NCBI RefSeq assembly: GCF_018137965.1 | Contig: NZ_CP073100.1 | Coordinates: 1,054,001 to 1,118,000, forward strand | Reading direction: 5' to 3' | DNA: 64,000 nt | From: Luteolibacter ambystomatis | GTDB taxonomy: Bacteria; Verrucomicrobiota; Verrucomicrobiia; Verrucomicrobiales; Akkermansiaceae | Made by a program: the position numbers and the translations under genes | Part shown: positions 55,720 to 64,000 of the stretch, one piece after another | Layout: the number at the start of each line of letters is the position of its first letter | Position numbering within the stretch: the first letter of the stretch is position 1 | The notes under the pieces: model-generated | Seen by the model: the letters and a program-made list of their open reading frames with translations, nothing else | Database searches by the model: none | What the model was told of the DNA's origin: nothing

Positions 55720-56423
55720 GGCGTGAAGCGCTTGATGGGGATGCCCGCTTCCTGGAGCGCATGCCGCAGCGCGTGGGCGAACGCGACGGCGTGGGCTCCA
55801 TCGCCATGCAGGCAGACGGTGTCGGCGATGCCTTGGCGGATGAGGCGGAGCGTTTGGGCGCAGGCTTCCGCAGTGTCCGTAATCAGGGCGTGGGGATGGG
55901 AACGCGGAACGAGATTACCGTCCGGCTGATAGCGGCGGTCGGCGAAGATTTCGCGTGCGGTGGAGAGTCCGCGTGCTTTTCCGGCGCGGATCAATTCGCT
56001 GCCAGCGAGGCCGTAGATTACCAATGTGGGATCGGCTTCATAAATGGCGTCCGCAATGGCCGATGCGATCATCGGATCGCGGGCGGCCTGATTGTAGAGG
56101 GCGCCGTGGGGTTTGACGTGAGTGAGTCTGGTTGTGGCTTGGACCGCGATGTTCTGAAGCATCCGGATTTGCCCGAGAACGAGCACGCGGAGATCGCTGG
56201 AAGAAAGCGTGAGTTCGGTTCTGCCGAAGTTTTCCCGATCCTCATAGCCGGGATGCGCGCCGATGGCGGTTCCATGCGCGAGAGCGAGATCGATGCATCG
56301 CTTCATCGTCGCTTCATCCCCCGCATGCGCTCCGCACGCGATGTTCGCGGACGTGACCAGTGGCATCAGCTCCGCATCGTGGGGCGCGCCTTCGCCCAGA
56401 TCGCAGTTGAGATCGATGTGCAT
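55716..56423 (-). CDS. pxpA: 5-oxoprolinase subunit A (LamB/YcsF family)
   Basis: The protein has 235 residues, opening MHIDLNCDLGEGAPHDAELM, the family hallmark with probable metal or catalytic residues. It continues TSANIACGAHAGDEATMKRCIDLALAHG, IGAHPGYEDRENFGR, HVKPHGALYNQAARDP and DTVCLHGDGAHAVAFAHALR, all conserved in PxpA. With PxpB and PxpC it hydrolyses 5-oxoproline to glutamate using ATP. It is 6 bases after pxpC and overlaps DUF969 by 4. Confidence 0.95.
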   Translation of the reverse strand: MHIDLNCDLGEGAPHDAELMPLVTSANIACGAHAGDEATMKRCIDLALAHGTAIGAHPGYEDRENFGRTELTLSSSDLRVLVLGQIRMLQNIAVQATTRLTHVKPHGALYNQAARDPMIASAIADAIYEADPTLVIYGLAGSELIRAGKARGLSTAREIFADRRYQPDGNLVPRSHPHALITDTAEACAQTLRLIRQGIADTVCLHGDGAHAVAFAHALRHALQEAGIPIKRFTP

Positions 56424-56429
56424 GGAGGA

Positions 56430-57416
56430 TCAGAGCCGGGGCGTGGATAGGTGGCCGATGGCAATGGCGAGATCACGCTCGCGTTCGATCAGCAGGGCAT
56501 GGGCCACCGCCTGCGGGATTTCGCGGAAGCGGACGGGTTCGCCGGGGCGGAGCTGGGCCAGCTTGCCGATATCGGCGGTGGCCACGGCACCGATCCGCGG
56601 ATAGCCGCCGAGGGTCTGGCGGTCCGCACCGAGCACGATCGGCTGGCCGGATGAAGGCACCTGGACCACGCCGTGCTGGACGGCGGACGAGATCATGTCG
56701 CGCGGTGCTTCAAGATCGAGGGGTGGACCTTCCAGCCGGACTCCCATGCGGTTGCTGTCCTTGCTGACGCCGTAGATGGCGCTGGTGAAACGCTCCTGTG
56801 CGGCGGGCGCGAACCATTCCCACTCCGGTCCGCGCACCACCCGAAGCATGCCCTGGCCATTGGGCTTGCCGAGGGATTCCGGAACGAGGCTCCATGCGGC
56901 ATCCCGGCCTGAGGTGCGGAGCTGGGTCATCATCGCCTGCGCCCATGCGGAAGGTTCACCGGTGGGGAGCTCGTCTCCGGCGGCGAGGGCGCGGCCTTCG
57001 TGGCCGCCGATGCGCGCGCCGGTATCGGTGGAACGGCTGCCCATCACCTCCGGGACCGTGATGCCACCGGATGCCGCGAGCCAGGCCATGGCTCCGCGCC
57101 GCGCGCCGGTGAAATCGATCACGCTTTCCGTCCGCACCAGCACCGGGCGGTTTTTGGACAGAGGGCGACCGTCCAGGGTGACGGCGAAATCCGCTCCGCA
57201 CCACGCGACCAACGTTTCACGGTCGAAGTGCAATCGCGGGCCGGCGAGCGCCATTTCGATCACGGCGGCACCGGGTTCATTGCCGGTGAGATGATTCGCC
57301 ACGCGGACGGCGAACGGGTCCGCCGCACCACCGGCCACCACGCCGAATTTCTGGAATCCCGTGCGGCCGAGATCCTGCACGGTGGAGAGCATGCCGGGGC
57401 GAAGTACGTGAATCAT
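56430..57416 (-). CDS. pxpC: 5-oxoprolinase subunit C (KipA-like, biotin-dependent carboxyltransferase family)
   Basis: The protein has 328 residues. Motifs are IHVLRPGMLSTVQDLGRTGFQKFGVVAGGAADPFAVRVANHLTGN, GAAVIEMALAGP, LVVRGPEW-type LRVVRGPEWEWF, SNRMGVRLEGPPL and GVVQVPSSGQPIVLGADRQTLGGYPRIGAV, which all fit the CT_A_B (KipA/PxpC) family. It forms a complex with PxpB and provides the carboxyphosphate/oxoproline reaction site. It overlaps pxpB by 4 bases. Despite the family name there is no biotin involved. Confidence 0.94.
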   Translation of the reverse strand: MIHVLRPGMLSTVQDLGRTGFQKFGVVAGGAADPFAVRVANHLTGNEPGAAVIEMALAGPRLHFDRETLVAWCGADFAVTLDGRPLSKNRPVLVRTESVIDFTGARRGAMAWLAASGGITVPEVMGSRSTDTGARIGGHEGRALAAGDELPTGEPSAWAQAMMTQLRTSGRDAAWSLVPESLGKPNGQGMLRVVRGPEWEWFAPAAQERFTSAIYGVSKDSNRMGVRLEGPPLDLEAPRDMISSAVQHGVVQVPSSGQPIVLGADRQTLGGYPRIGAVATADIGKLAQLRPGEPVRFREIPQAVAHALLIERERDLAIAIGHLSTPRL

Positions 57417-58126
57417 GGTAGTTCCTCCCGTGCTTCGAACTCCTTCGCCGGGATGGCGCGGAACTTCACGCGGTCGCCGGGTTGCAGCAGCACCGGCGGT
57501 TCATGGTCCGGGCGGAAGAGTTTCAAGGGCGTGCGGCCGATCACATGCCATCCGCCCGGAATGGCCTGCGGGTAGATGCACGACTGGCCGTTGGCGATGG
57601 CGATCGATCCGGCGGCGACGGAGAGCCGCGGCGCGGCGCGCCGTGGCAGCGAGAGCGAATCGGGCAGACCATGCAGATACGGAAAGCCGGGTGCGAAGCC
57701 GAGCTGGAGCACCAGATATTCCGCGGCGCTGTGGCGGGTGACCACATCGATCACCGAGAGTCCGGTGCGTCGTGCGACCTCCTCCAGGTCCGGGCCATGC
57801 TCGCCACCATAGCACACGGGGATCTCCACCACCCGGGAGGATGGAGCGGAGCTTTCCTTGGGCAGACCGGCGAGACGTTCCAGCGCCTCTCCACCAAGCC
57901 AGCCGGTGAGGTCATCCGCCGGAGCGCCGTGTTTCAAGAGTGCCAGCGGATCGTAGAAGAGCGTGATCGTGGTGGCGGCCGGCACCACCTCCATGACTCC
58001 GGGCAGGGCGGGGGATTGCAACCAGGCCACCACTTCATGAACACGATGCGGCGGCAGCGCGCCGACGGTTTCCGCCAGCTCGAGGATCAGGGCGCTGTCG
58101 CCCAGCGGAATGACGCGTGTCTCCAT
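57413..58126 (-). CDS. pxpB: 5-oxoprolinase subunit B (KipI-like)
   Basis: The protein has 237 residues from ATG 58124-58126 (METRVIPLGDSALILELAE); an upstream in-frame ATG adds a non-conserved stretch. The CT_C_D core is present: VMEVVPAATTITLFYDPLAL, VEIPVCYGGEHGPDLEEVARRTGLS, LVLQLGFAPGFPYLHGLPDSLSLPRRAAPRLSVAAGSIAIANGQSCIYPQAIPGGWHVIGRTP. The GFAPGFPYL block is diagnostic. It is the first gene of the operon, so the promoter should be in 58127-58272, shared with the divergent gene at 58273. I see no clear operator there. Confidence 0.94.
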   Translation of the reverse strand: METRVIPLGDSALILELAETVGALPPHRVHEVVAWLQSPALPGVMEVVPAATTITLFYDPLALLKHGAPADDLTGWLGGEALERLAGLPKESSAPSSRVVEIPVCYGGEHGPDLEEVARRTGLSVIDVVTRHSAAEYLVLQLGFAPGFPYLHGLPDSLSLPRRAAPRLSVAAGSIAIANGQSCIYPQAIPGGWHVIGRTPLKLFRPDHEPPVLLQPGDRVKFRAIPAKEFEAREELP

Positions 58127-58272
58127 GGAAGAGTGACCGGAAATTACGTAGCGCAAAATCGAAATCGAACAAGCAGCGAGAACGAAATGCGGAGGTGGGG
58201 GAGTGGATTGGGGATAAACGAAGGTGGGAATGGACCCATTGGCAGCCAAGGGGTTCCATCTTAGCTTCGTAA

Positions 58273-61200
58273 ATGGGCTTCTCCCTCCGTCGTCTCGTCC
58301 AAGTGGCTTTTGGTTCCTGTGTCCTTACTGGTGGCGTGTCCGCCACGCCTCTGACCGCGGGCATGAAGATCGGGATCGATTTCGGTCCCACGCTCACGGC
58401 GAACTGGAACAACATCGTGACGCTCAACCAGGGCGTGGCCGCAGGGTCGGTGACCAACCTCGGCGGAACGGTGGTGGATGGTGTTTCCATCGCCACTGCC
58501 AACGCCCAGTTCATCAACAACGATGGTACGGACAACTGGGTGGGGCTGGCGGTGAAGGGGGGCAATGTGCCGCCGGAATTCGTGGACAGCGTGGTCACGG
58601 ACATCGCGGGAAATTCCAGCCTTGGAGACGGCAGTCCGTACAAGATCACCCTCGGCGGCCTGGATCCGGCCTTGGTTTATACGGTGGTTGCCGTAGCCAC
58701 GGCCACCGGGTCGCCGACGGATACCTTCACGGTCAAAGGGGCGGCCACCTATGGTCCGTCCGCCATCGCGCGGGCGAGCGCCCGGACGGGTCTGTTTCAT
58801 ACGTTCACCAATGTCAGCCCGACCACAGCGGGTGGTCTTGTGATTGAGGTGATGGACAGCAGTGCCGGCTCGAATCCGATCGTGAATGGCATCCTGATCA
58901 CGGCCTCGGCTACCGGGAATCCGGACTCGGACGGCGACGGGCTTCCGGATGCGTGGGAACAGGAGCATTTCGGAATGCTTTCACAGGGCGCGGCAGGCGA
59001 CTATGATCAGGATGGCGACAGCAATCTCGCGGAGTATCAGAATGGAACGCTGCCGGAGGACATCGGCTCCCACTCGGCGGTGCTCCAGGCCTGGCAGATC
59101 GATTTCCAAGGCGGCACCGGTGGTGCGCTGGGCTCGGCGAACCCGGTGACGTCCACCTTCGACATCGGCTATGGCGCGAAGTGGAATGCCTTCGAGATCG
59201 CCGCCACCGATGGGAACGTGTTTGCCAATCCGCCCGCACACAACGCGGCGATCGATCCGCAGTTGCTGAAGCTCCATGATGCGAAGGACGCCACCACCAA
59301 GGTGGACATGAAGATCAGTGGAGGCGTGTCCGGGTTCAATGTTGGGCGTGTGCTCGATCTTGGCGGCATCAATGCGGCCTTCGGCGACCACTGGTTTTGG
59401 GGGGCGCAGGGACGCACGACCATGAACGTGGGATTCACATTCTCCCATCTGTTACCCGGAACGTATTCGCTCACCGCCTATGCGAATCCGGACCAGCACA
59501 ATCCACCGCGCGATTTCAGTCTCACGGTGGGTGGAACGACGGTGCCGATCAGTCCGACCTTCGGGACGACGTTCTATGCCAATGCCGGGACGTTTGCCGG
59601 AACGGTGCGCAACATCACCGTGGGGGCGGATGGCACGTTGACCGGTAATCTGGGGACGATCGGAGGTGATCCCAGCATCGCCGCGATGGTGCTGCGCCGC
59701 GTTTCCGCGCCTGCCACGGCGGTGGCTGGCAACGATGAGGCGGCGGTGGGTGCGGGGGGCAAGGTGAGGATCGCGGTGATAGAGAACGATGCCATCCATG
59801 AGCCGTTCGTCTCGATGGAGATCGTTGCGCCACCCGTCTCCGGCACCGCGTTGGTGAAGGCGGACCATTCGATCCTCTATGCGGCGGGTGCTGCCGCGGG
59901 AGCGGATTCGTTCACTTATCGTTTCACGGATGCGACGGGTGTTTCGAACACCGCGACGGTTTCGATTCAGGTGTCCGCAGGACGTGTGTCACCGGATTCG
60001 GTGACGCTGCCATTGGAGCCGCCGCAGGGGACTTATTCGCTGGAGGATGCGTTTGCGAACCGGGGTGCGTTCAATTTTGGCACGCCGACGTGGATGGCAT
60101 CCATCCAGGGCAACACGAAGCGTTTCTTCGTCTCCGAGCGGACCGGTGTGATATGGGAAATTCAAGACATGAGCGCGGCCACCGCCACGCGGCGCGTCTT
60201 CGTGGATCTCTCGGCGAAACTCGATCTTTATACCGAGATGGGTGTGAAGTCCTTTGCCTTCCATCCGCAGTTCGAATCCGGGAGCCCGTATGTGTACGTG
60301 ACCTACAACTACGAATCGCCATCTAGCGGCTCCACGGTGGGCTCGGTGCGCCTTTCACGATTCACTGTCATGAGCAATGGTACCGGTGTGGTGGATCCGG
60401 CGAGCGAACTGATCCTCTTCGAAGTGGACAGCCGCAGCCAGGATCACAACCTGGACAGCTGCAAGTTCGGGCCGGATGGCTATCTGTATGTGGGATCGGG
60501 GGATGAACGGCGTCCGGCGGAAAACTCGCAGACGATCACCAACATGTTCTGGAGTTCGGTGATCCGCATCGACGTGGATCGTCGTGCGGGGAATCTCGAG
60601 CCGAACGCCAGTACGAATCCTTCGCTGGTGATTCCCGCGGATGCAGGTGTGGCGCGCTACAAGATTCCCGCGGACAATCCGTATGCGGCTGCCTCAGGGA
60701 CTGTGAACTACCGGGGGACCTCGTATGCCGCGAATGCGGTGCGTTCGGAAATCTACATCACCGGAGTGCGGAATCCGTGGACCTTCAGCTTCGACACGGT
60801 CGATGGCGATCCGGTGCTGTGGTTGGGCGATGTGGGCAGCGATGGAAGCGACAGCCGCGAGGAGGTGAATATCTTCCGCAAGGGCGACAACGGCGGATGG
60901 AATTATCTGGAGGGCGACCGCTACAACAGCACTCCACCGGCGGGTGTGGTACTGCGCGCGCCGGAGTATTTCTATGCCCGCGGTTCGGGAGCCTATCAGG
61001 GCGCGTCGGTCATCGGGGGCATGATGGTGCATGGCGGCAACTACCCGACGCTCGATGGCAAGTATCTGTTCGGCGATTGGCTGAACGGCCACATTTGGAC
61101 CTTGGAACGCGGTGCGGCACCGGGCACGCCGACGGTCACGCGCATCGCGGGACTTTCCGGAGTGGTGGGTTTCACCACCGATCCCTCGAATGGCGACATT

Positions 61201-64000
61201 CTCGTCCTGAGCTGGAACAACCAGGGTGGCGCGTTGTTCGATCAAAGCGGACAGGTGGGGAAGGTGTTCCGCCTGAAATCGCAGATCGTTTCCGGCAGCA
61301 CTTTTCCGGGCACGCTTTCCGGAACCGGACTGTTCGCGGATCTCGCGGACATGACGCCGAATCCGGGGCTGCATTTCTACGAGCCGAACGTCACCTTCTG
61401 GTCCGACAACGCGAGGAAAAGCCGCTGGTTCGCGCTGCCGGGAACCACGGACAAGATGACGTGGTCCGCCGATGGCGCGTTCACATTCCCCACCGGGGCG
61501 CTGTGGGTGAAGCATTTCGAATTGGAAACCACCCGCGGCAATCCGGCGACGCGCAAGCGGCTTGAAACCCGCGTGATCGTCAAGAACGCCGGCGGTGTCT
61601 ATGGTATTTCCTACCGTTGGAATGAAGCCGGGACTGAAGCAACGTTGGTGGGCGATGGTGGGGATACCTTCGATGTGCAGGTCACCGATCCGGCCTTGCC
61701 TGCAGGGCAGCAGGCATCCACGCAGCGGTGGCAGATTCCCTCGCGGACCCAGTGCCTGACCTGCCACAATGCGGAATCGGGGCGCGTGCTCGGCTTCGAC
61801 AGCCGCCAGCTCAATCGCGATGATGTGCCTTTTGATGGAATCTCTGGCAACTATCTCCAGCGATTGTCCGATGCGGGCTATCTCCAGGGACTGGCCGTGC
61901 CTCCTGCCTCACTGCCCCGTCATCATGCCGCGAATGACACTTCGGTGGACATCGAGTCCCGCGTGCGATCCTACCTCGCGGTGAATTGTTCCTATTGCCA
62001 CGCCGACTCCGCCGGACTCGATCTGCGGGCTTCGGCGTCATTGGATGCCACCCATTTGTTGAACCGTCCGGACCAAGGGCAGATCACCATCACCGATCCC
62101 GCGGTGAAGCGGATCGTGCCGGGATCGACCGCGCATTCCAGCGTGTTGCAACGCATGATGGGCGCTCCGGGATTCAACCGGATGCCTCCGCTTGCTTCGT
62201 CGGTGGTGGACGCGGAGGGCGTGGCGCTGGTGTCCGATTGGATACTGAACACGGCGAACTCGGCGCCGGTGTTTTCGATCGCGGATGGCCAGGTGCTTGT
62301 TATCGCGGCGGATGCGTTGCCTGGCACGGTGGTTGCGGATCTTCATGCGGTGGACGCGGATGGGCGGGACAGCGTGACTCACGAAATCACGGGAGGAAAT
62401 CCGGGCGGCGTGTTCGCGATTGATCCGGTGACGGGTATCCTGTCGGTGGTCGGAGATGTTTCGTCGCTGGGGAGCGGCCTGGTGCAACTCACGATCACGG
62501 CCTCGGATCATTTCGCGGGCAATCCGAAGACGGCCACACTAACGGTATTGATCGATTCTTCCGGAGTGAACGATGCACCGCGGTTCACCAGTCCGCTCCA
62601 CTACTATCTTCCGACGACCTTGGCTGCGGGAGAACGAATCGGCCAGGTCACTGCCAGCGATCCGGAGCGTTCGCCGGTGACACTGGCTGTGACCGGAGGC
62701 ACGGCCGCCGGGCGCTTCCTGTTGGATCCGGCCATCGGAAAACTTACGCGCGGTACCGGTGCGCTTGCGGTGGGTGACGTGTGGACGCTGGAGGTAACGG
62801 CGACCGATGGCAACAATCCGCCTGCGGGCACGGCGGCAACGATCACCTTCCACATCACCGCTCCGGAAACCGTGTCGGATGTTCCGCCTGCAGGAGCGAC
62901 ATTCTGGAACATCGATTTCCAAGGCGACGGATCGAGCACGGCGGCAGGGCAAACCACCACCCCGGCCACCACCACGCGCGGTGGCATGACGTGGAATGCC
63001 TTTCAGGTGAAAGCCTATTCCGGTGATCCGAGCGCGATGTCGGTGAATCCATCGATGATGTTGCGCACGCATGATGGCACGCAGACACAGGTGGGCTTTC
63101 ACATCTTCACGGACAACGATCCGAACACGCCGATCGGCAGCGGTGTGTATGGTTACAGCGGTCGCACCGGAGCAGACAATCTGACCGGGGACTATCTTCT
63201 GCTGTTGAACTCAAGCAGCGCGAATGGACCGATCCTCCACCAGTGGGAGATCACCGGACTGACGCCGGGCTGGCAATACGACCTGTTGATTCAAGGCGGT
63301 TACGACAACTCGACCGCCCGTGGCATTGCCTTCACCGTGGACAAGGATGGCGATGGAGACCTCGCGGATGAAACGCCGGTGTATGTGCAGGCGAATGCGA
63401 ATGCCGTGACAAATTCCTGTGTCATCCGTTCCGTGGTGGCGGATGCGAATGGGCGCATTCTCGGACAGTCGTCGCGCACGCCGCCTGCAGGCCAGACGTG
63501 GGGTGAGAGCAACTGGGCGGGATTGCAGGTCCGTGCGGCAGGGGGCAGTCCGCCGGTCTTCACCGCCAGCGGGCCATTCAGCATCGTGGAGAATGCCGCG
63601 GCCGCATCCGTGGTCGGTGATTTGGCCGCCCGCGATCCGGAAGGGACCGCGGTATCGTTCACGATCAACAGCGGCAACGGCCAGGGTTTGTTCGCTCTCA
63701 ATGCCACCACCGGTCGTATCACCACCACCGGACCACTCGACTACGAAAACGGGCCGGTGCATGTGTTGGAAGTAGCGGCCACGGATGGTTCCGGCGCGTC
63801 GTCCTTTGACACGGTGGTGATTTATACGCTCAATCTTCCCGATACCAATGCGGACTTCGTGACCTCTTGGCTGACCGGAGTCGGCGGAGTTTTCGCGGGT
63901 CAGAGTTCCGAGGCGGTGATCGGCTTCAATGCGGACCCGGACCACGATGGAATTCCAAATGCATTCGAGCGTTTGTTCGGTACCAATCCTTCGGCGGCGG
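58273..64000 (+). CDS. Giant secreted protein with sorbosone-dehydrogenase-like propeller and two CxxCH heme sites (C-terminus cut by window edge)
   Basis: The frame runs from ATG 58273 past the right edge (over 1900 residues seen). The signal peptide is within residues 1-25 (LVQVAFGSCVLTGGVSA). Three copies of a beta-sandwich domain start IDFGPT (~33), IDFQGG (~275) and IDFQGD (~1546) with a WNAF motif. A Ca-binding DSDGDGLPDAWE motif is at ~220. Residues ~600-1005 form a PQQ/sorbosone dehydrogenase propeller (FFVSERTGVIWEI, GVRNPWTFSFDT, WNYLEGD, GKYLFGDWLNG). Then comes a region as in HNE_0200-type proteins (LWSDNARKSRWFALP-like: FWSDNARKSRWFALPGTT) with two heme motifs, CLTCH (1161-1165) and CSYCH (1239-1243). 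Cadherin-like repeats follow. It may oxidise sugars or alcohols at the cell surface. The last residues seen are again Ca-motif-like (DPDHDGIPNAFE). Confidence 0.85.
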   Translation, partial: MGFSLRRLVQVAFGSCVLTGGVSATPLTAGMKIGIDFGPTLTANWNNIVTLNQGVAAGSVTNLGGTVVDGVSIATANAQFINNDGTDNWVGLAVKGGNVPPEFVDSVVTDIAGNSSLGDGSPYKITLGGLDPALVYTVVAVATATGSPTDTFTVKGAATYGPSAIARASARTGLFHTFTNVSPTTAGGLVIEVMDSSAGSNPIVNGILITASATGNPDSDGDGLPDAWEQEHFGMLSQGAAGDYDQDGDSNLAEYQNGTLPEDIGSHSAVLQAWQIDFQGGTGGALGSANPVTSTFDIGYGAKWNAFEIAATDGNVFANPPAHNAAIDPQLLKLHDAKDATTKVDMKISGGVSGFNVGRVLDLGGINAAFGDHWFWGAQGRTTMNVGFTFSHLLPGTYSLTAYANPDQHNPPRDFSLTVGGTTVPISPTFGTTFYANAGTFAGTVRNITVGADGTLTGNLGTIGGDPSIAAMVLRRVSAPATAVAGNDEAAVGAGGKVRIAVIENDAIHEPFVSMEIVAPPVSGTALVKADHSILYAAGAAAGADSFTYRFTDATGVSNTATVSIQVSAGRVSPDSVTLPLEPPQGTYSLEDAFANRGAFNFGTPTWMASIQGNTKRFFVSERTGVIWEIQDMSAATATRRVFVDLSAKLDLYTEMGVKSFAFHPQFESGSPYVYVTYNYESPSSGSTVGSVRLSRFTVMSNGTGVVDPASELILFEVDSRSQDHNLDSCKFGPDGYLYVGSGDERRPAENSQTITNMFWSSVIRIDVDRRAGNLEPNASTNPSLVIPADAGVARYKIPADNPYAAASGTVNYRGTSYAANAVRSEIYITGVRNPWTFSFDTVDGDPVLWLGDVGSDGSDSREEVNIFRKGDNGGWNYLEGDRYNSTPPAGVVLRAPEYFYARGSGAYQGASVIGGMMVHGGNYPTLDGKYLFGDWLNGHIWTLERGAAPGTPTVTRIAGLSGVVGFTTDPSNGDILVLSWNNQGGALFDQSGQVGKVFRLKSQIVSGSTFPGTLSGTGLFADLADMTPNPGLHFYEPNVTFWSDNARKSRWFALPGTTDKMTWSADGAFTFPTGALWVKHFELETTRGNPATRKRLETRVIVKNAGGVYGISYRWNEAGTEATLVGDGGDTFDVQVTDPALPAGQQASTQRWQIPSRTQCLTCHNAESGRVLGFDSRQLNRDDVPFDGISGNYLQRLSDAGYLQGLAVPPASLPRHHAANDTSVDIESRVRSYLAVNCSYCHADSAGLDLRASASLDATHLLNRPDQGQITITDPAVKRIVPGSTAHSSVLQRMMGAPGFNRMPPLASSVVDAEGVALVSDWILNTANSAPVFSIADGQVLVIAADALPGTVVADLHAVDADGRDSVTHEITGGNPGGVFAIDPVTGILSVVGDVSSLGSGLVQLTITASDHFAGNPKTATLTVLIDSSGVNDAPRFTSPLHYYLPTTLAAGERIGQVTASDPERSPVTLAVTGGTAAGRFLLDPAIGKLTRGTGALAVGDVWTLEVTATDGNNPPAGTAATITFHITAPETVSDVPPAGATFWNIDFQGDGSSTAAGQTTTPATTTRGGMTWNAFQVKAYSGDPSAMSVNPSMMLRTHDGTQTQVGFHIFTDNDPNTPIGSGVYGYSGRTGADNLTGDYLLLLNSSSANGPILHQWEITGLTPGWQYDLLIQGGYDNSTARGIAFTVDKDGDGDLADETPVYVQANANAVTNSCVIRSVVADANGRILGQSSRTPPAGQTWGESNWAGLQVRAAGGSPPVFTASGPFSIVENAAAASVVGDLAARDPEGTAVSFTINSGNGQGLFALNATTGRITTTGPLDYENGPVHVLEVAATDGSGASSFDTVVIYTLNLPDTNADFVTSWLTGVGGVFAGQSSEAVIGFNADPDHDGIPNAFERLFGTNPSAA

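Noticed and set aside
56430-57416. Urea amidolyase or biotin carboxylase subunit
   Set aside because: Family naming suggests a biotin enzyme, but the operon with pxpA and pxpB and the lack of biotin carboxylase or carrier domains identify it as PxpC.
60694-61767. 357-codon minus-strand frame opposite the sugar-dehydrogenase-like gene
   Set aside because: Antisense to the propeller and heme-binding region, without motifs.

Overview
The window is a GC-rich (roughly 60%+) bacterial chromosome segment with dense genes on both strands. The gene content points to the phylum Verrucomicrobiota, probably order Verrucomicrobiales (Luteolibacter/Haloferula-like). Supporting signs are a large PVC-type protein joining a beta-propeller, HEAT repeats and a CxxCH heme site; giant secreted proteins with Calx-beta, PA14 and autotransporter-associated beta-strand repeats; several ExbD paralogues; a Gfo/Idh/MocA, sugar isomerase and MFS sugar locus; and a ThuA protein. 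This assignment rests on family knowledge, not on a database search. No prophage, insertion sequence transposase, CRISPR array or rRNA was seen. The only tRNA is tRNA-Leu(CAA). Layout: 0-3 kb holds a partial ThuA protein, an AraC regulator and a divergent PEP-hydrolase-family/cupin pair. 3.3-7.2 kb is a phosphate block: a Pit transporter with its DUF47 partner, divergent from pstB-phoU, with a perfect CRP-type palindrome between them. 7.4-12.8 kb is a minus-strand oxidative copper block: a multicopper oxidase fused to a redoxin, a tyrosinase, a DJ-1/PfpI protein and a small Cys-rich membrane protein. 12.8-13.7 kb is an unusually AT-rich gap with a repeated 11-mer, a small ORF and a candidate small RNA with a strong terminator. 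13.7-21.2 kb holds an HNH nuclease, the PVC-type heme protein, tRNA-Leu, an acyltransferase, an LpxI-like protein and an FtsB/DivIC-like protein. 21.4-28 kb is a TPR protein/ExbB/ExbD/ExbD operon, followed after a terminator by a third ExbD and a degenerate fourth. 28-37.7 kb holds hpt and a 2917-residue secreted metalloprotease-like protein. 37.8-42.1 kb is a sugar locus. 42.2-44.4 kb is a BlaI-type repressor with an M56 protease that carries STN-like repeats instead of a beta-lactam sensor. 44.5-53.4 kb has a remnant alpha/beta hydrolase, metR/metE, menD and a TPR pseudokinase. 53.4-58.1 kb is a tightly overlapping pyroglutamate operon (pxpB-pxpC-pxpA-DUF969-DUF979-pcp). From 58.3 kb to the end runs a truncated composite protein with sugar-dehydrogenase and di-heme domains. 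Several gaps hold MITE-like or REP-like elements with long terminal inverted repeats (3.15-3.35, 7.24-7.40, 10.21-10.39, 18.18-18.40 and 19.68-19.83 kb); the first two share the same ends. The phosphate block looks like a low-affinity uptake unit placed back to back with regulatory parts of the Pst system, without PstS/PstC/PstA in view. The pyroglutamate operon could release N-terminal pyroglutamate from peptides (Pcp), import it (DUF969/979, inferred) and hydrolyse it to glutamate (PxpABC). The copper block looks like a phenol- or metal-oxidising set whose substrate cannot be told from sequence.
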